Notes: generated by a model from the sequence alone, not told the origin. A stretch of DNA of 64,000 nt from Anthoceros angustus (GCA_010909165.1 VJWM01000314.1:1-64000), one strand, 5' to 3'; shown: positions 42,419 to 54,246, counted from the first letter of the stretch. Program-made: numbers and translations.

Positions 42419-43860
42419 CGGTGAGGAGATCTTCGTGGAGCTTGATTCTTCACGCCTTGACCTCCAACTCGGTCAATCTTTTGGTCAAAGCCTCCACTTG
42501 TCCGCAATCCCTCCTCCTCCTTCTCCCTTCTCCATCCGACGGACCGTCTTCCCTTCCTCTCCTTCTCCAATGCGCGTTCCGCCTCCTCTTGTCGTTTGAC
42601 CTTCTCGGTCCTTCCTCATTTCGTTCGTAGGCCTTCTCGATTCCTCATCCGATGTGGAGCTTTCTTGAGTTCCATTGTCCTCACTTTCGATGAGGAAGAG
42701 GCGGCGAGCTGGAGGAGGTGAGGAAGGCGAGGAGCTAGATCTCCTCGATCCTTCCTCTTCTTATGACTCCGCCTCTTCTTCCTCCTTCTCCATCCGACGG
42801 ACCGTCTTCCCTTCCTCGGCTAAGCGGAGGCCCCTTAACGTCTTCGTCCCGCTGCGGTGTACCTCCATTTTCGTGACAAGCCACTCACAAACCAATCCAG
42901 CTTGTTCTTGTGAGTACCAGTGGGTGGATCTCCGGCCTCTCGGGTGCACATTTGAACTCGATCCGGATATCCATAAAACCTCTCCACATAATCGAACAAG
43001 ACTCGTTTCTTCCTTGAAGGGTTCTCAACTTGCCAAGTGTGGTGTGCGTGAGCCCTCGGAACCGATTCAAGAAGGCTGCCTTAAGAGCTTCCCAATCGTG
43101 GCGCACGAATTATATGCGACCATACCCTTTGTGGGCATGCCCTCTCAGCGATCCGGAAGATCGCGATCGCTCGGCGACTCCATCCTCCAAATTAGCGTGG
43201 GAGGCGTGCTCGAAAGTTCTTACAAGCGCCTCGCATCATCTCCCTTCTTCTTCGCCCGAATTTGGCGTATTCTTGGCGACTATGAAGTTGGTCCTCCTCC
43301 TCCACCAACTCCACTCATGTTGCTCGTTGAGTAGTGTCACGGACCAACACTCCTCTCGCCGGGGTAACGAAACAAATCGGGATCCTTGAGCACGAAAATC
43401 TTCTACCGGAGTAGCGACCTCCCTCTAGTCCGTCCCAAAGATCAATCGATCGGTGATTCGATCGAGTCGTTCGCCAAATCCTCCGACCAAGCACGAAACT
43501 CCCGCTCGGCGACCTCGTCGTCCGTCGATTCTGGAAGATGAGGTGGTGCCACCGCTTTGAGAAGCAAAGCGTCGCGGGCGTTCGCGGCGGTTGTGAAGGC
43601 AACTCGTGCTCGGAGGCGCGGCCCTTCCTAAATCCTTTGGACACCGGCTTCTCTTCTCGACCTCCTTCCTCTCGGCCGGTGATCTCGCCTCTTCTTCCTC
43701 CTTCTCCCTTCTCCAATGCGTTCCGCACCTCGTCGCCTTGGCGTCAGGCGACTTCCTCCGCGTCGCTCGTGTCTCTACTTCCTCCCGCTCAGTGGCGGCG
43801 GTAGCGGTCTCTTCCCTTAGCGGTTTCTTCGTAAGCTCGTAAATCTCGCGGTGGCGGCGG
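42418..43860 (-). pseudogene. Gag, copy 3 (N-terminal copy)
   Basis: Same blocks again: LKAAFLNRFRGLTHTTLGKL, CEWLVTKMEVHRSGTKTLRG, then the N-terminal VSKGFRKGRASEHELPSQPP. This copy is next to the 5' leader and primer-binding site. Copies 2 and 3 resemble each other more than copy 1 in several indels, suggesting stepwise duplication. Confidence 0.75.
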
Positions 43861-44097
43861 TGGTGACCTTCGCGTGTATCTCCCGAGATCGACCCCTATC
43901 GACATCGCAACCATCCTCATGTCCTCCAACCCACGGTGTTAAGAAGCAAATCACACCCGTTTAGTGTCTCAACCATTCACCCTATGACACTTAGGCGGCG
44001 TGAAATTCCTCTTCTCACCCTATGGTGACTCGGTCCCTTCTCAAGCATACTCTGACCTAGCGATGGAAACCACAAAACTTCAACCTTTCAACAACAA

Positions 44098-44111
44098 TCC
44101 CGACAGCGCCA
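44098..44111 (-). other. Damaged primer-binding site, outer copy
   Basis: The minus strand reads TGGCGCTGTCGGGA, the same site as 45074-45090 with 3 bases missing. It is separated from the LTR edge (44116) by four bases. Confidence 0.5.
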
Positions 44112-45073
44112 AAAATGTGGTAGGAGAATCAGGGGCACTCCCGGTCCTCCCACTATAAGCGGCCACACTTATCCCATCGCCCGTCGTTGGGTTTCGTCCC
44201 ATGAGACTTGTGTGAAAGTTCGAGGTCTTGTGATGCCGTCGCTACTGCTGACACACTTCTCGACCTTCTAAACAAGCAAGGCGCCCCTCTACTCTCCCTC
44301 TCACGGTGCACCACTTGCCTTTGCTTGAAAATCGCCAACCTCGACCCCTAGCGACACAAAACAATTGCGGGTCACGCCTCGGACAAGGAGCCTACCAGGC
44401 GCCGGGGACCCCCAGTTCACACCGATTTCGTCCCTACTTCTAAGACCAAACTTGACCTACAACGACACAACACAATTGCGGTCACCTCGTGACAAGGAGC
44501 CTACCACGGGCGCCGGGGACCCCCAGTTCACACCGATTCGTCCCTACTTCTAAGACCAAACTTCTCCACTCGGGGGCTCTTTTACTTGCAGTTGGGATTC
44601 GTCCCTTAGGCTCTGCACGTGGCCTTCCACTAACACCTACACCTCTAATCCTCTACTCATCTTCTCATCTCCTCATCCTCTTCCTCCTAGTCTAACCTCG
44701 ATTCGGGCTTCTTGGTTTCGACTCGCCCTTACGGCTGGCACAGGTCGCCTCCACCAGCAAGTTCTTCCTTGGGCGGTTGCTATGAGTTTGACACAGGCGA
44801 GAACCTCGAGTCTTTCCTGTAGTCTACCCTCAAGCCGAGAGTTCTCAGGCATTTGCCACACCCAAAGCAAAGCAATTTCACGCAACCATCCTCATGTCCT
44901 CCAACCCACGGTGTTAAGAGGAAGCAAATCACACCCTTTAGTGTCTCAACCATTCACCCTATGACAACTTAGGCGTGAAATTCCTCTTCTCACCCTATGG
45001 TGACTCGGTCCCTTCTCAAAACATTACGCGCCTAGCGATGGAAACCACAAAACTTCAACCTTTCAACAACAAG

Positions 45074-45090
45074 TCCCGACAGCGGCGCCA
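45074..45090 (-). other. Primer-binding site, tRNA-Asp-like
   Basis: The minus strand reads TGGCGCCGCTGTCGGGA, four A bases from the LTR edge at 45095. The first eight bases match the complement of the plant tRNA-Asp(GUC) 3' end (TGGCGCCG), and the rest is similar to the TGGCGCCGTTGCCGGGGA site used by Athila/Ogre-type elements. This fixes the element orientation as minus and 45095/44116 as the LTR end. Confidence 0.65.
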
Positions 45091-46420
45091 AAAATGTGGT
45101 AGGAGAATCGGGCACTCCCGGTCCTCCCACTATAAGCGGCCACACTTATCACTTGTCGCCCGTCGTTGGGTTTCGTCCCATGAGACTTGTGTGAAAGTTC
45201 GAGGCCTTGTGATGCCGTCGCTACTGCTGACACACTCTCGACCTTCTAAACAAGCAAGGCGCCTCTACTCTCCCTCTCACGGTGCACCACTTGCCTTTGC
45301 TTGAAAATCGCCAACCTCGACCCCTAGCGACACAACACAATTGCGGGTCACCTCGGCGAGCCTACCACAGGCGCCGGGGACCCCCAGTTCACACGATTTC
45401 GTCCCTACTTCTAAGACCAAACTTGACCTAGCGACACAACACAATTGCGGGTCGCCTCGGTGACAAGGAGCCTACCACGGGCGCCGGGGACCCCCAGTTC
45501 ACACCGATTTCGTCCCTACTTCTAAGACCACTCTTCTCCACTCGGGGCGCTCTTTTACTTGCAGTTGGGATTCGTCCCTTAGGCTCTGCTGTGGCCTTCC
45601 ACTAACACCTACACCTCTAATCCTCTACTCATCTTCTCATCTCCTCATCCTCTTCCTCCTAGTCTAACCTCGATTCGGGCTTCTTGGTTTGACTCGCCCT
45701 TACGGCTGGCACAGGTCGCCTCCACCAGCAAGTTCTTCCTTGGGCGGTTGCTATGAGTTTGACACGAGAACCTCCAGTCTTTCCTGTAGTCTACCCTCAA
45801 GCCGAGTTCTCGGGCATTTGCCACACACCCAAAGCAAAGCAATTTCACGGCAACCATTCACAAGGGAGCAACTCGTTTAGGCACTTGCGTGAGCAAGTCC
45901 TCCACCAACACTCAGACCACGCGACTTCCTCTCTACAGACTGTGTTGGCTCACGGTGCACGAAATTCCTCTGTGGCCTTCCACTAACACCTACACCTCTA
46001 ATCCTCTACTCATCTTCTCATCTCCTCATCCTCTTCCTCCTATTCTAACCTCGATTCGGGCTTCTTGGTTTCGACTCGCCCTTACGGCTGGCGCACAGGT
46101 CGCCTCCACCAGCAAGTTCTTCCTTGGGCGGTTGCTATGAGTTTGACACGAGAACCTCCGAGTCTTTCCTGTAGTCTACCCTCAAGCCGAGTTCTCGGGC
46201 ATTTGCCACACACCCAAAGCAAAGCAATTTCACAGCAACCATTCACAAGGGAGCAACTCGTTTAGGCACTTGCGTGAGCAAGTCCTCCACCAACACTCCG
46301 ACCACGCGACTTCCTCTCTACAGACTGTTGGCTCACGGTGCACGAAATTCCTCTGTAATGGCAAAGGACTCGATGGCGTGGGCGCAAGACATGATACTTT
46401 ACTTTGTGAAATCCTCCTCC

Positions 46421-46429
46421 TCTTATAGG
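46421..46429 (-). promoter_or_regulatory. LTR TATA box of the 5' LTR
   Basis: CCTATAAGA on the minus strand, between CCTCC and GGAGG arms, in the same block as at 20.7, 21.7 and 23.1 kb. Confidence 0.65.
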
Positions 46430-46589
46430 AGGCCTTCCACATACAACCTCCCTTGGTGACCCTCTGCGGTCACCTTTTCCAATTCTATTATTTCCTACAC
46501 TTGACATTTAATGTCTGGCACCTAAGTCTATTGTCTGATCCTTGGTAAATTCTATTCTAGTAACTTCACCTAAGACCATCCTTAAAGGA

Positions 46590-47405
46590 TGTCAGTCTAC
46601 ACCACCTATCCTTCCCGTTCCCCAAAGCTCATTTATGGTCATTGACCATTCTTAGTCCTTATCTCGCTGGGGTGGTGACATGTCCCTTGGGGATTGGCTC
46701 CCTCGCCCTCCTTTTGCTCCTGTCCCTTCCCCAGATCTTGTCGCCTTCCTAATGTGTGGGGCAAGTACAATCCTGCCCCTTCCTCCATCTCAGCGGCGCC
46801 TAAAATCTGTTATCTTCCATCGTCGCGCCCCTCCGCGCACCTAGGCGCCTTTTCTCCAGCTTCCGCCGCCTGGTCGCGCCCCGTTCATCAGCACCCTACC
46901 GCGGTAGTCGGCGGACTACGGGTGGTGACTACCATGGTAGTCGGTACCTATCTCCTTCTTCTCCTTCCTCTCCATCGGTGATGTCTCACGGGGTGAGTTC
47001 CTCTTTGCTCCTTCCTTCTTTGTTTGGTTTGTCCATACCTATCAGAGCATGTCTTCAAAGAATCTTCCCCATTCACCAATGTTGCTACTAACTCCTTGGG
47101 CCTTCTTGCGTTGGTCTCCTCTCGGGCCCGGCTCCTCCCTTATCAGGTGGCGGGGAACTTCTCACCCCTCCCCTTCCTCGTGGTCGGACCCGTCCTTAGT
47201 CTCCTCCGGTGGGGTTGTCTCTCCCACCACCCCAACTGCTCCTCTAGGGGGTATACTACCGGACCCCGGCTCCTTCATCCTCGGCCGGGCCTCCGGCGAC
47301 TCCCCAGCTCCGCGCCCACGGGCTGCCCTACCGGTAGTCGCGGACTACGTGGTGTGTCTACCCCGGTAGTCTGGCAGACTACCGTGGTGGTCACCGTGGT
47401 AGGTT
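46590..47405 (-). repeat. U3-like block, single copy
   Basis: Matches 20930-21300 and 22300-24540, including the CTACCATGGTAG palindrome (46929-46940) and CTACCGTGGTAG-type inverted motifs at 47325-47405. On minus it is upstream of the TATA box, as expected for U3. It then abuts another copy of the post-pol region, so this LTR is shared by two internal regions. Confidence 0.6.
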
Positions 47406-48840
47406 GACCCCGGAGGTGGGCTTTCCCCTCCTTGCTCTCTGCGCCACCTTCTACCTTTGGCGCTCGGCGCTCCTTCGTCTCGACTCCTCAGTTCCTCGAG
47501 TCCATTTCGTGATGGCCTCATCAAAATCGGAGGCCTCTGGCTGCACTGTTGCGGCTCCTTCATCATCATCATGAGGACCCAATGTCCTCCTCTTGGCCAA
47601 GCAAGATCTCATTGTTGGCCTTCAAAATTCTATTGTGGAGGTGGGCCCCAAGCTATGATATTGCATTTGGAGATCATCAATCTCGTGGGCCACTCTCCAT
47701 CTTCACCTACCTTTGTAGGCGTCCCTTGAGGTGGTCAATTCCCCACCTTGACATGGAGGTCACATTCTCCTCCTTGCTTCCTTGGTGGCCAATTTTGCAC
47801 GAAGGGCATAATCACCAAAACCGCTTCCTTACTACCGGCATTCTATGTACCACTTCTTGTGGTACTCCTCCTCTGGACCTTTTTCCTTCCAAGTCCTCTA
47901 TTCTTGAGCAAGCCCTTCCTCTCGCTTGCCAAGCATCTTTCTCGCTCCGGCTCCTCCTCTTGCTCTTCTTCTTGGTTTTGAATTTCAGCTCGGGCGCTTC
48001 TCTTCCAAACTAATGCTCTTCTCAACTCTTCCTTCATGTCCGGATCTGATGGCTTGCGTAGCCATCACACTGTTCTTGCGTCCATTCTTTGGACCGCTAC
48101 CTTCTCCAGAGCCTCTGTTTTGCCCTTTCGCTCTTGCTCTAATTGGGCAAAATGCTCCTCATATACATCTCCATGAGTCTCGTTGGGTGGTTGCTCGGAT
48201 GGCTCTTTCTTGGTTTTGACAACCTCCCTCAAGACCTTCTCCGCGCTGATCCATGAGGTCGTTGGAGCTTCTCCTGACCTTTTCGGCTTGGCTGCCTTTT
48301 CGTCGGACTCCATGGCCTCCAATTGCCATTTGGTCCTGCCTTCCTCCGGCCATGTCTTGAGATTTCACTTCTTCTTGACAACCTCCCTCAAGACCTTCTC
48401 CGCGCACCTAGGCGCCTTTTCTCCATGAGGTCGTGGAGCTTCTCCTGACCTTTTCGGCTTGGCTGCCTTTTCGTCGGACTCCATGGCCTCCAATTGCCAT
48501 TTGGTCCTGCCTTCCTCCGGCCATGTCTTGAGATTTCACTTCCTCTTGGCATGCCCACAAGGAAGCTGCTGTCTCTCTAGCCTTCAAATCCACACGGCTG
48601 AGTGCTTCACAAGCACCCAGCAATTCTCCTAGGGGTCCTAATTCCACCCCTCCTTTCTTCTTCTGGAAATCTCCAGCTCTCCTGCACCTCTCGGGCCATC
48701 GGCGGCGCGGGCCCCTTCACCGTCGCTCCATCCGCTCTCCCACCCAGCGCGGGAGATGGTGGCTTCGGCGCCGCTCGCGGCACCTCGTGCTGCTTCTCCT
48801 TCCCTTCCACCTTCTCCTCTTGGCATGCCCACAAGGAGGC
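47405..48840 (-). pseudogene. Post-pol ORF, coiled-coil/acidic module (second unit)
   Basis: Same blocks as 24560-27030: KWQLEAMESDEKAAK, EEHFAQLEQERKGKTEALEK and KSRTKK. A 160-bp piece near 48255-48540 is duplicated (the GCCATTTGGTCCTGCC block occurs twice). Frames are broken. Confidence 0.5.
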
Positions 48841-50080
48841 TGTTTTGCTGGCGTGGGGTGCCTCTCTCGTAGGCACAAAGGAGATGGTGGCCTTCAAATC
48901 CACGGTGAGTGCCTACCTACCATGGTGGTGGCGCCTACCACGGTGAGTGCCCACCCCTTGGGTGGCGCCTCCCTCAAGACCTTCTCCTAGGGGTCCTAAT
49001 TCCACCCCTTGGGTGCCTCTCTCGTAGGCACAAAGGAGATGGTGGGGACTCCCCACTCTCGGCATCACCCCTCATGGTCCTTCTCTCATAGACCACCATC
49101 CGGCCTTCTTGGCGCTTCTTGCTCTTCTTCCCTTGCTTGCTCACTGTGGGAAAGGATTCCCACTCGGCAACTTTGTTGCCTCAGACCTTCTCCTCTTGCC
49201 TCTAGCATTTTGTGGAGTCGACCTCCCACCGTCTTCCAATGCAAAGGCAAAGGCCTTTCCAACCTCGGTGGAGATGGATGACCTCAAAGGGATGCCATGC
49301 ATCTTCAAGCTCCTTGCTTGTGAGAGTCCCTCGGTTTCCCATAAATGCACCAAATAGGTGCTAAGATAGCAGGCCTTGGTCCTTCCTCATCCACAATTTG
49401 GCTTGAGGAGCTTCTCTCGATGGTGTATGTACGCTTCATACATGATAGTCCCCAATCCGGCTTGGCTCCCATGGAAATCTTCCACAAAAATTGGAGGAAG
49501 TTGGTCTTTGAAATAAGAGGTCGTTGGAGCTTCTCCTGACCTTTCCAATTTGGCTGCCTTTTCATCGGACTCCATGGCCTCCAATTGCCATTTGGTCCTG
49601 CCTTCCTCCGGCCATGTCTTGAGATTTCACTTCCTCTTGGCATGCCCACAAGGAGGCTGCTAGGTCCTAGCCCCTTCAAATCCACACGGTGAGTGCTTCA
49701 CAAGCACCAGCAATTCTCCTAGGGGTCCTAATTCCACCCCTTCTTTCTTCTTGAAATCTCCAGCTCTCACACCTCTCGGGCCATCGGCCTTCTTGGCGTG
49801 GGCCTTCACCGTCGCTCCATCCGCTCTCCCACAGCGCGGAGATGGTGGCCTCGGCGCTTCTCCTCTTGCTTCTCCTTCCCTTCCACCGTGGCTGTTTTGC
49901 TGGCGGCGTGGGGTGCCTCTCGTAGGCACAAAGGAGATGGTGGTGCGCCTACCATGGTGGTGCGCCTACCTACCATGGTGGTGCGCCTACCACGGTGAGC
50001 TGCCCACCCCTTGGGTGGCGCCTCCCTCAAGACCTTCTCCTAGGGGTCCTAATTCCACCCCTTGGGTGCCTCTCTCGTAG
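48840..50080 (-). repeat. Palindromic arrays and partial module copies
   Basis: 48905-48975 and 49935-50015 hold CTACCATGGTGG(T)GCGCC arrays. 49140-49510 is a truncated central module ending in a join to the coiled-coil module near 49530. The rest repeats 24.5-27 kb blocks. Confidence 0.6.
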
Positions 50081-50179
50081 GCACAAAGGAGATGGTGGGG
50101 ACTCCCCACTCTCGGCATCACCCCTCCTGGTCCTTCTCTCATAGACCACCATCGGCCTTCTTGCTCTTCTTGCTCTTCT

Positions 50180-51015
50180 TCCCTTGCTTGCTCACTGTGG
50201 GAAAGGATTCCCACTCGGCAACTTTGTTGCCTCGAACCTTCTCCTCTTGCCTCTAGCATTTTGTGGAGGTCGACCTCCCACCGTCTTCCAATGCAAAGGC
50301 AAAGGCCTTTCCAACCTCGGTGGAGATGGATGACCTCAAAGGGATGCCATGCATCTTCAAGCTCCTTGCTTGTGAGAAGTCCCTCGGTTTCCCATAAATG
50401 CACCAAATAGGTGCTAAGATAGCGAGGCCTTGGTCCTTCCTCATCCACGAATTTGGCTTGAGGAGCTTCTCTCGATGGTGTATGTACGCTTCATACATGA
50501 TAGTCCCCAATCGGCTTGGCTCCCATGGAAATCTTCCACAAAAATTGGAGGAAGTTGGTCTTTGAAATAAAGTGCGTTGGTAATTTACCAACCCAGCACA
50601 ATCTTTGCGAAGAGCCTCCACTTGACTCCTTGATGCTCTCGGTCTTCCGGCCATTCTTGGCGTGGGCCTTCACTCCTCCATCCATCATGTCAAGGAACTC
50701 TGCGGGATGTCGGCTGTCCTCTTCCCCCATTCGACCTTTCGAGGAGAGCAATTCGAGCTCTCTTCCTCCGGTCTTCCATACACTGTCGAATACTTCTCAC
50801 GGTCCAGCGGGATCCGTTCTAGCATTCCTTCCGGTGGCGGCGGCAATGGCGGCTTCCGATTGATGGAGGTTGATGTAACACTCCTCAATCAATTCCAAAT
50901 TGGTGTAGGCCCATTGGCGGCCATACACCCATCCTAGTTGGATGTTCTCCTCCTCCTCGCCTTGAAAATCAACCAAATCTCGGGGTTGAGCTGCCCGGCA
51001 AAGCAAGTGAATTGA
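50180..51015 (-). pseudogene. Extra-ORF central module, copy 4
   Basis: Blocks FTCFAGQ.. (near 50990), GWVYGRQWAYTNLELIEECY, HAKNGRKTESIKESSGG and APIWCIYGKPRDFS are as in the other copies. Confidence 0.5.
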
Positions 51016-51019
51016 GGCA

Positions 51020-51798
51020 TCTCGACCTCACCCCTCCTGTGGTCCTTCCTCTTCTCCTTCCTCCTCGCGAGGAAGAGCCCTTGCAGTGGCTCCTTCCCTT
51101 GCCTTTCCACTCGAGGCATGGTGGCGGCTTCTCCTTCCCTTGCTTGCTCACAGGGGAAAGGATTCCCACTCGGCAACTTTGTTGCCTCGAACCTTCTCCT
51201 CTTCAATCGTTCTAGCATGCTTGTGGAGGTCGACCTCCCACCGTCTTCCAATGCAAAGGCAAGGCCTTTCCACTCGAGGCATGGTGGCGGCTCCTTCCCT
51301 TGATTTCTTCCTCTTCCCTTGCCTTTTCCACCTCGAGGCATGGTGGTGGCGGCTCCTTCCTCCTTCTCTCAATTTCTTCAACTTTGTTGCCTCGAACCTT
51401 CTCCTTCCCTTGCCTTTCCAACCTCGCGCCTCCACTTGACTCCTTGATGCTCTCGGTCTTCCGGCCATTCTTGGCGTGGGCCTTCCTCATCCACAATTTG
51501 GCTTGAGGAGCTTCTCGATGGTGGTGGCGGCTCCTTCCCTTGATTTCTTCTCGCCTAGGGGTTTCTCCTTCCTCCTCGCGAGGAGGCCCTTGCGGCTCCT
51601 TCCTTGCCTTTTCCACCTCGAGGCATGGTGGTGGCGGCTCCTTCCTCCTTCTCCTCTTGCTTCTTTGCGCTCCGGCTTGGTCTCGATCTCTTGGGAGTGA
51701 GTTTACCTCGATTCGAAGGAAGTTGGCGCGCCCCAAGCGCACTTTGCCTCTTTTGGATGGCGCCACTGGCGGCCACAACCCTAGATTGGATTCATCAT
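51020..51798 (-). pseudogene. N-terminus of the post-pol ORF, second unit
   Basis: The ATGATG at 51793-51798 is followed by MWPPVAPSKRGKVRLGR in a shifted frame and NSLPRDRDQAGAQ, as at 33157. Repeated 40-60-bp blocks containing CTCGAGGCATGG (about 51110, 51275, 51335, 51620) and the 16-bp palindrome CCTCCTCGCGAGGAGG (near 51575) give repeated PPCLEVEKA and KEPQ-type peptides. Confidence 0.5.
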
Positions 51799-51799
51799 T

Positions 51800-54000
51800 C
51801 CAAAATCCTAATTCTACCTATTTTCCTACTACGCCTAATTAATCTCTTCTAATTAATCTCTTGCTAATTACTCTATATATTTATTCCCTATTGATGAGCA
51901 TATATAGTGGATATCCCCCTTTATTCTAATTTCCTTTTTGGCGAGATTTGTCGACCTACGGTGATGCGCCTACCATGGTGGTGGCGGCTTTCTCGACCTA
52001 CCGGCGTGGTGTGGCGACCTACGGCGTGGTGTGGCGACCTACCAACCTTTGGTGCCCTCACGCGCAAATGCGGGGTCGTTTGACCCGTTCTTCCTCTGGG
52101 ATATCCTTTTGCCTTCCTAACAATATCCTACAACTCTAGTTCAAGATTCTCGAGAAAATTTCTTGGCATGCTCCTCTTCAATCGTTCTAGCCAAAAAAAT
52201 CAAACTTGTTAGTCTTGGCTCTTTTGGGCTGGTTGCCCAAACTTTTATATTCATTCCTTCCTCCTCTTGCTCTTCTCCTCTTGCTCTTCTCCTCTTGCTT
52301 CTAGCATTCCTTCCGGTGGCGGCTTCTCCTTGCTTCTAGCATTTTGTGGAGGTCGACCTCCCACCGTCTTCCAATGCAAAGGCAAAGGCCTTTCCAACCT
52401 CGGTGGAGATGGATGACCTCAAAGGGATGCCATGCATCTTCAAGCTCCTTGCTTCTAGCATTCCTTCCGGTGGCGGCTTCTCCTTGCTTCTCCTTGCTTC
52501 TAGCATTCCTTCCGGTGGCGGCTCCTTCCTCCTTCTCCTCTTGCTCTAATTGGGGCAAAATGCTCTTATATATTTATCCCTATTGATGAGCATATATAGT
52601 GGATATCCCCCTTTATTCTAAGTTTCCTTTTGGCGAGATTTGTCGACCTACGGCGGTGGTGGCGGCTTCCGATTGATGGAGGTTGATGTAACACTCCTTC
52701 TTCTCGACTACGGCGTGGTGTGGCGACCTACGGCGTGGTGTGGCGACCTACCAACCTTCTCCTCTTGCCTCTAGCATTCCTTCCGGTGGCGGCTCCTTCC
52801 CTTGATTTCTTCCCTTGATTTCTTCCTCTGGGATATCCTTTTGCCTTCCTAACAATATCCTACAACTCTAGTTCAAGATTCTTGAGAAAATTTCTTGGCA
52901 TGCTCCTCTTCAATCGTTCTAGCCAAAAAAATCAAACTTGTTAGTCTTGGCTCTTTTGGGCTGGTTGCCCAAACTTTTACGTTCACACTCCTTCTCCTTG
53001 GGCTTCTTTGCGCTCCGGCTTGGTCTCGATCTCTTGGGAGTGAGTTCGCCTTAGCTCGAAGGAAGTTGGCGCGCCTTCCTCTTCAATCGTTCTAGCCAAA
53101 AAATCAAACTTGTTGTCTTGGCATGCTCCTCTTCAATCGTTCTTAGCCAAAAAATCAAACTTGTTGTCTTGAGCCTCACAGGCTGCGATTTCTTCCCTTG
53201 ATTTCTTCCTTGATTTCTTCTCCTTCTCCTTGGGCTTCTTTGCGCTCCTCCTCCTCTTGCTCTAATTGGGGCAAAATGCTCTTATATATTTATCCCTATT
53301 GATGAGCATATATAGTGGATATCCCCCTTTATTCTAAGTTTCCTTTTGGCGAGATTTGTCGACCTACCGGCGTAGTGTGGCAGCCTACGGTGGTAGTCTG
53401 CCGACCTACCGGCGTGGTGTGGCGACCTACGGCGGTGATGCGACCTACCAACCTTTGGTGCCCTCACGCGCAAATGCGGGGTCGTTTGACCCGTTTTCCT
53501 CTGGGATATCCTTTTGCCTTCCTAACAATATTCCACAGCTCTAGTTCCAAGATCTTCAGAAGTTTTCCTCGCATGTTCCTCTTCAATCGGTCTTAGCCAA
53601 AAAAAATCAAACTTGTTCGTCTTGGCTCTTTTGGGTGGTTGCCTCGCGCCTTCCTCTCGTTGTGTGCTCAAGCTTCACTTCCAAACACTCCTTTTCTCTT
53701 GAGCCTCACAGGCTGCGATTTCTTCCCTTGCCTTTTCCACCTCGAGGCATGGCACCTTCCTTACTCCCTCGCTCTAGCAAGATTCTCGAGAAAATTTCTT
53801 GGCATGCTCCTCTTCAATCGTTCTAGCCAAAAAATCAAACTTGTTGTCTTGGCATGCTCCTCTTCTCTTGGCATGCCCACAAGGAGGCTGCTGCGATTTC
53901 TTCCCTTGATTTCTTCCTCTCGTTGTGTGCTCAAGCTTCACTTCCAAACACTCCTTCTCCTAGGGTCCTAATTCCACTCCTTCTTCTTTTAAATTTCCAG
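51800..54000. repeat. Fine mosaic of promoter, pol-end and ORF fragments
   Basis: Three copies of the TATA segment (51896, 52588, 53304) alternate with CTCTGGGATATCCTTTTGCC, TTCAATCGTTCTAGCC, CTAGCATTCCTTCCGGTGGC and ATTTCTTCCCTTGATTTCTT pieces of 20-60 bp in varying order. GCATGCTCCTCTTCAATCG alone occurs five times. No frame of interest survives. Confidence 0.7.
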
Positions 54001-54002
54001 CT

Positions 54003-54112
54003 CTCCTCCTCCTCCTCCTCCTCCTCCTCCTCCTCCTCCTCCTCCTCCTCCTCCTCCTCCTCCTCCTCTTCTCCTTCTCCTTCTCCTTCTCCTTCTCCTT
54101 CTCCTTCTCCTT
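54003..54112. repeat. (CTC)n followed by (CTTCTC)n
   Basis: About 21 CTC units (54003-54067), then about seven CTTCTC units. On minus they would encode polyglutamate or polyarginine in an N-terminal-type ORF copy. Confidence 0.95.
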
Positions 54113-54114
54113 CG

Positions 54115-54246
54115 GCGATGGCGATGGCGATGGCGATGGCGATGGCGATGGCGATGGCGATGGCGATGGCGATGGCGATGGCGATGGCGATGGCGATGGC
54201 GATGGCGATGGCGATGGCGATGGCGATGGCGATGGCGATGGCGATG
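54115..54246. repeat. (GCGATG)22 hexanucleotide repeat
   Basis: Twenty-two perfect units over 132 bp. All six frames are open, giving dipeptide repeats Ala-Met, Arg-Trp, Asp-Gly, Ala-Ile, Pro-Ser or His-Arg. Short seeds of the same GGCGATGGC occur in related copies near 33010, 58965 and 62041. Confidence 0.98.

Larger units (their letters stand above)
43904..45850 (-). repeat. Tandem ~977-bp duplication of leader, primer-binding site and LTR end
   Basis: GCAACCATCCTCATGTCCTC begins at 43904 and again at 44882. Both copies proceed through AACCATTCACCCTATGAC, the primer-binding-site-like sequence, TGTGGTAGGAGAATC and the R/U5 blocks. Doubling the primer-binding site with its flanks is unusual and would be selected against in an active element. 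Confidence 0.8.
44116..46590 (-). repeat. 5' LTR (U5/R part) of the minus-strand element
   Basis: It starts at the edge TGTGGTAGG beside the primer-binding site, contains the R/U5 blocks seen at 18-20 kb and reaches the TATA box at 46421. The duplication at 45095 places a second edge inside it. U3 continues in 46590-47405. Confidence 0.65.

Noticed and set aside
54003-54246. Repeat-rich gene with dipeptide product
   Set aside because: All frames are open only because of the hexamer. No start, promoter or conserved flanking frame supports a real protein.
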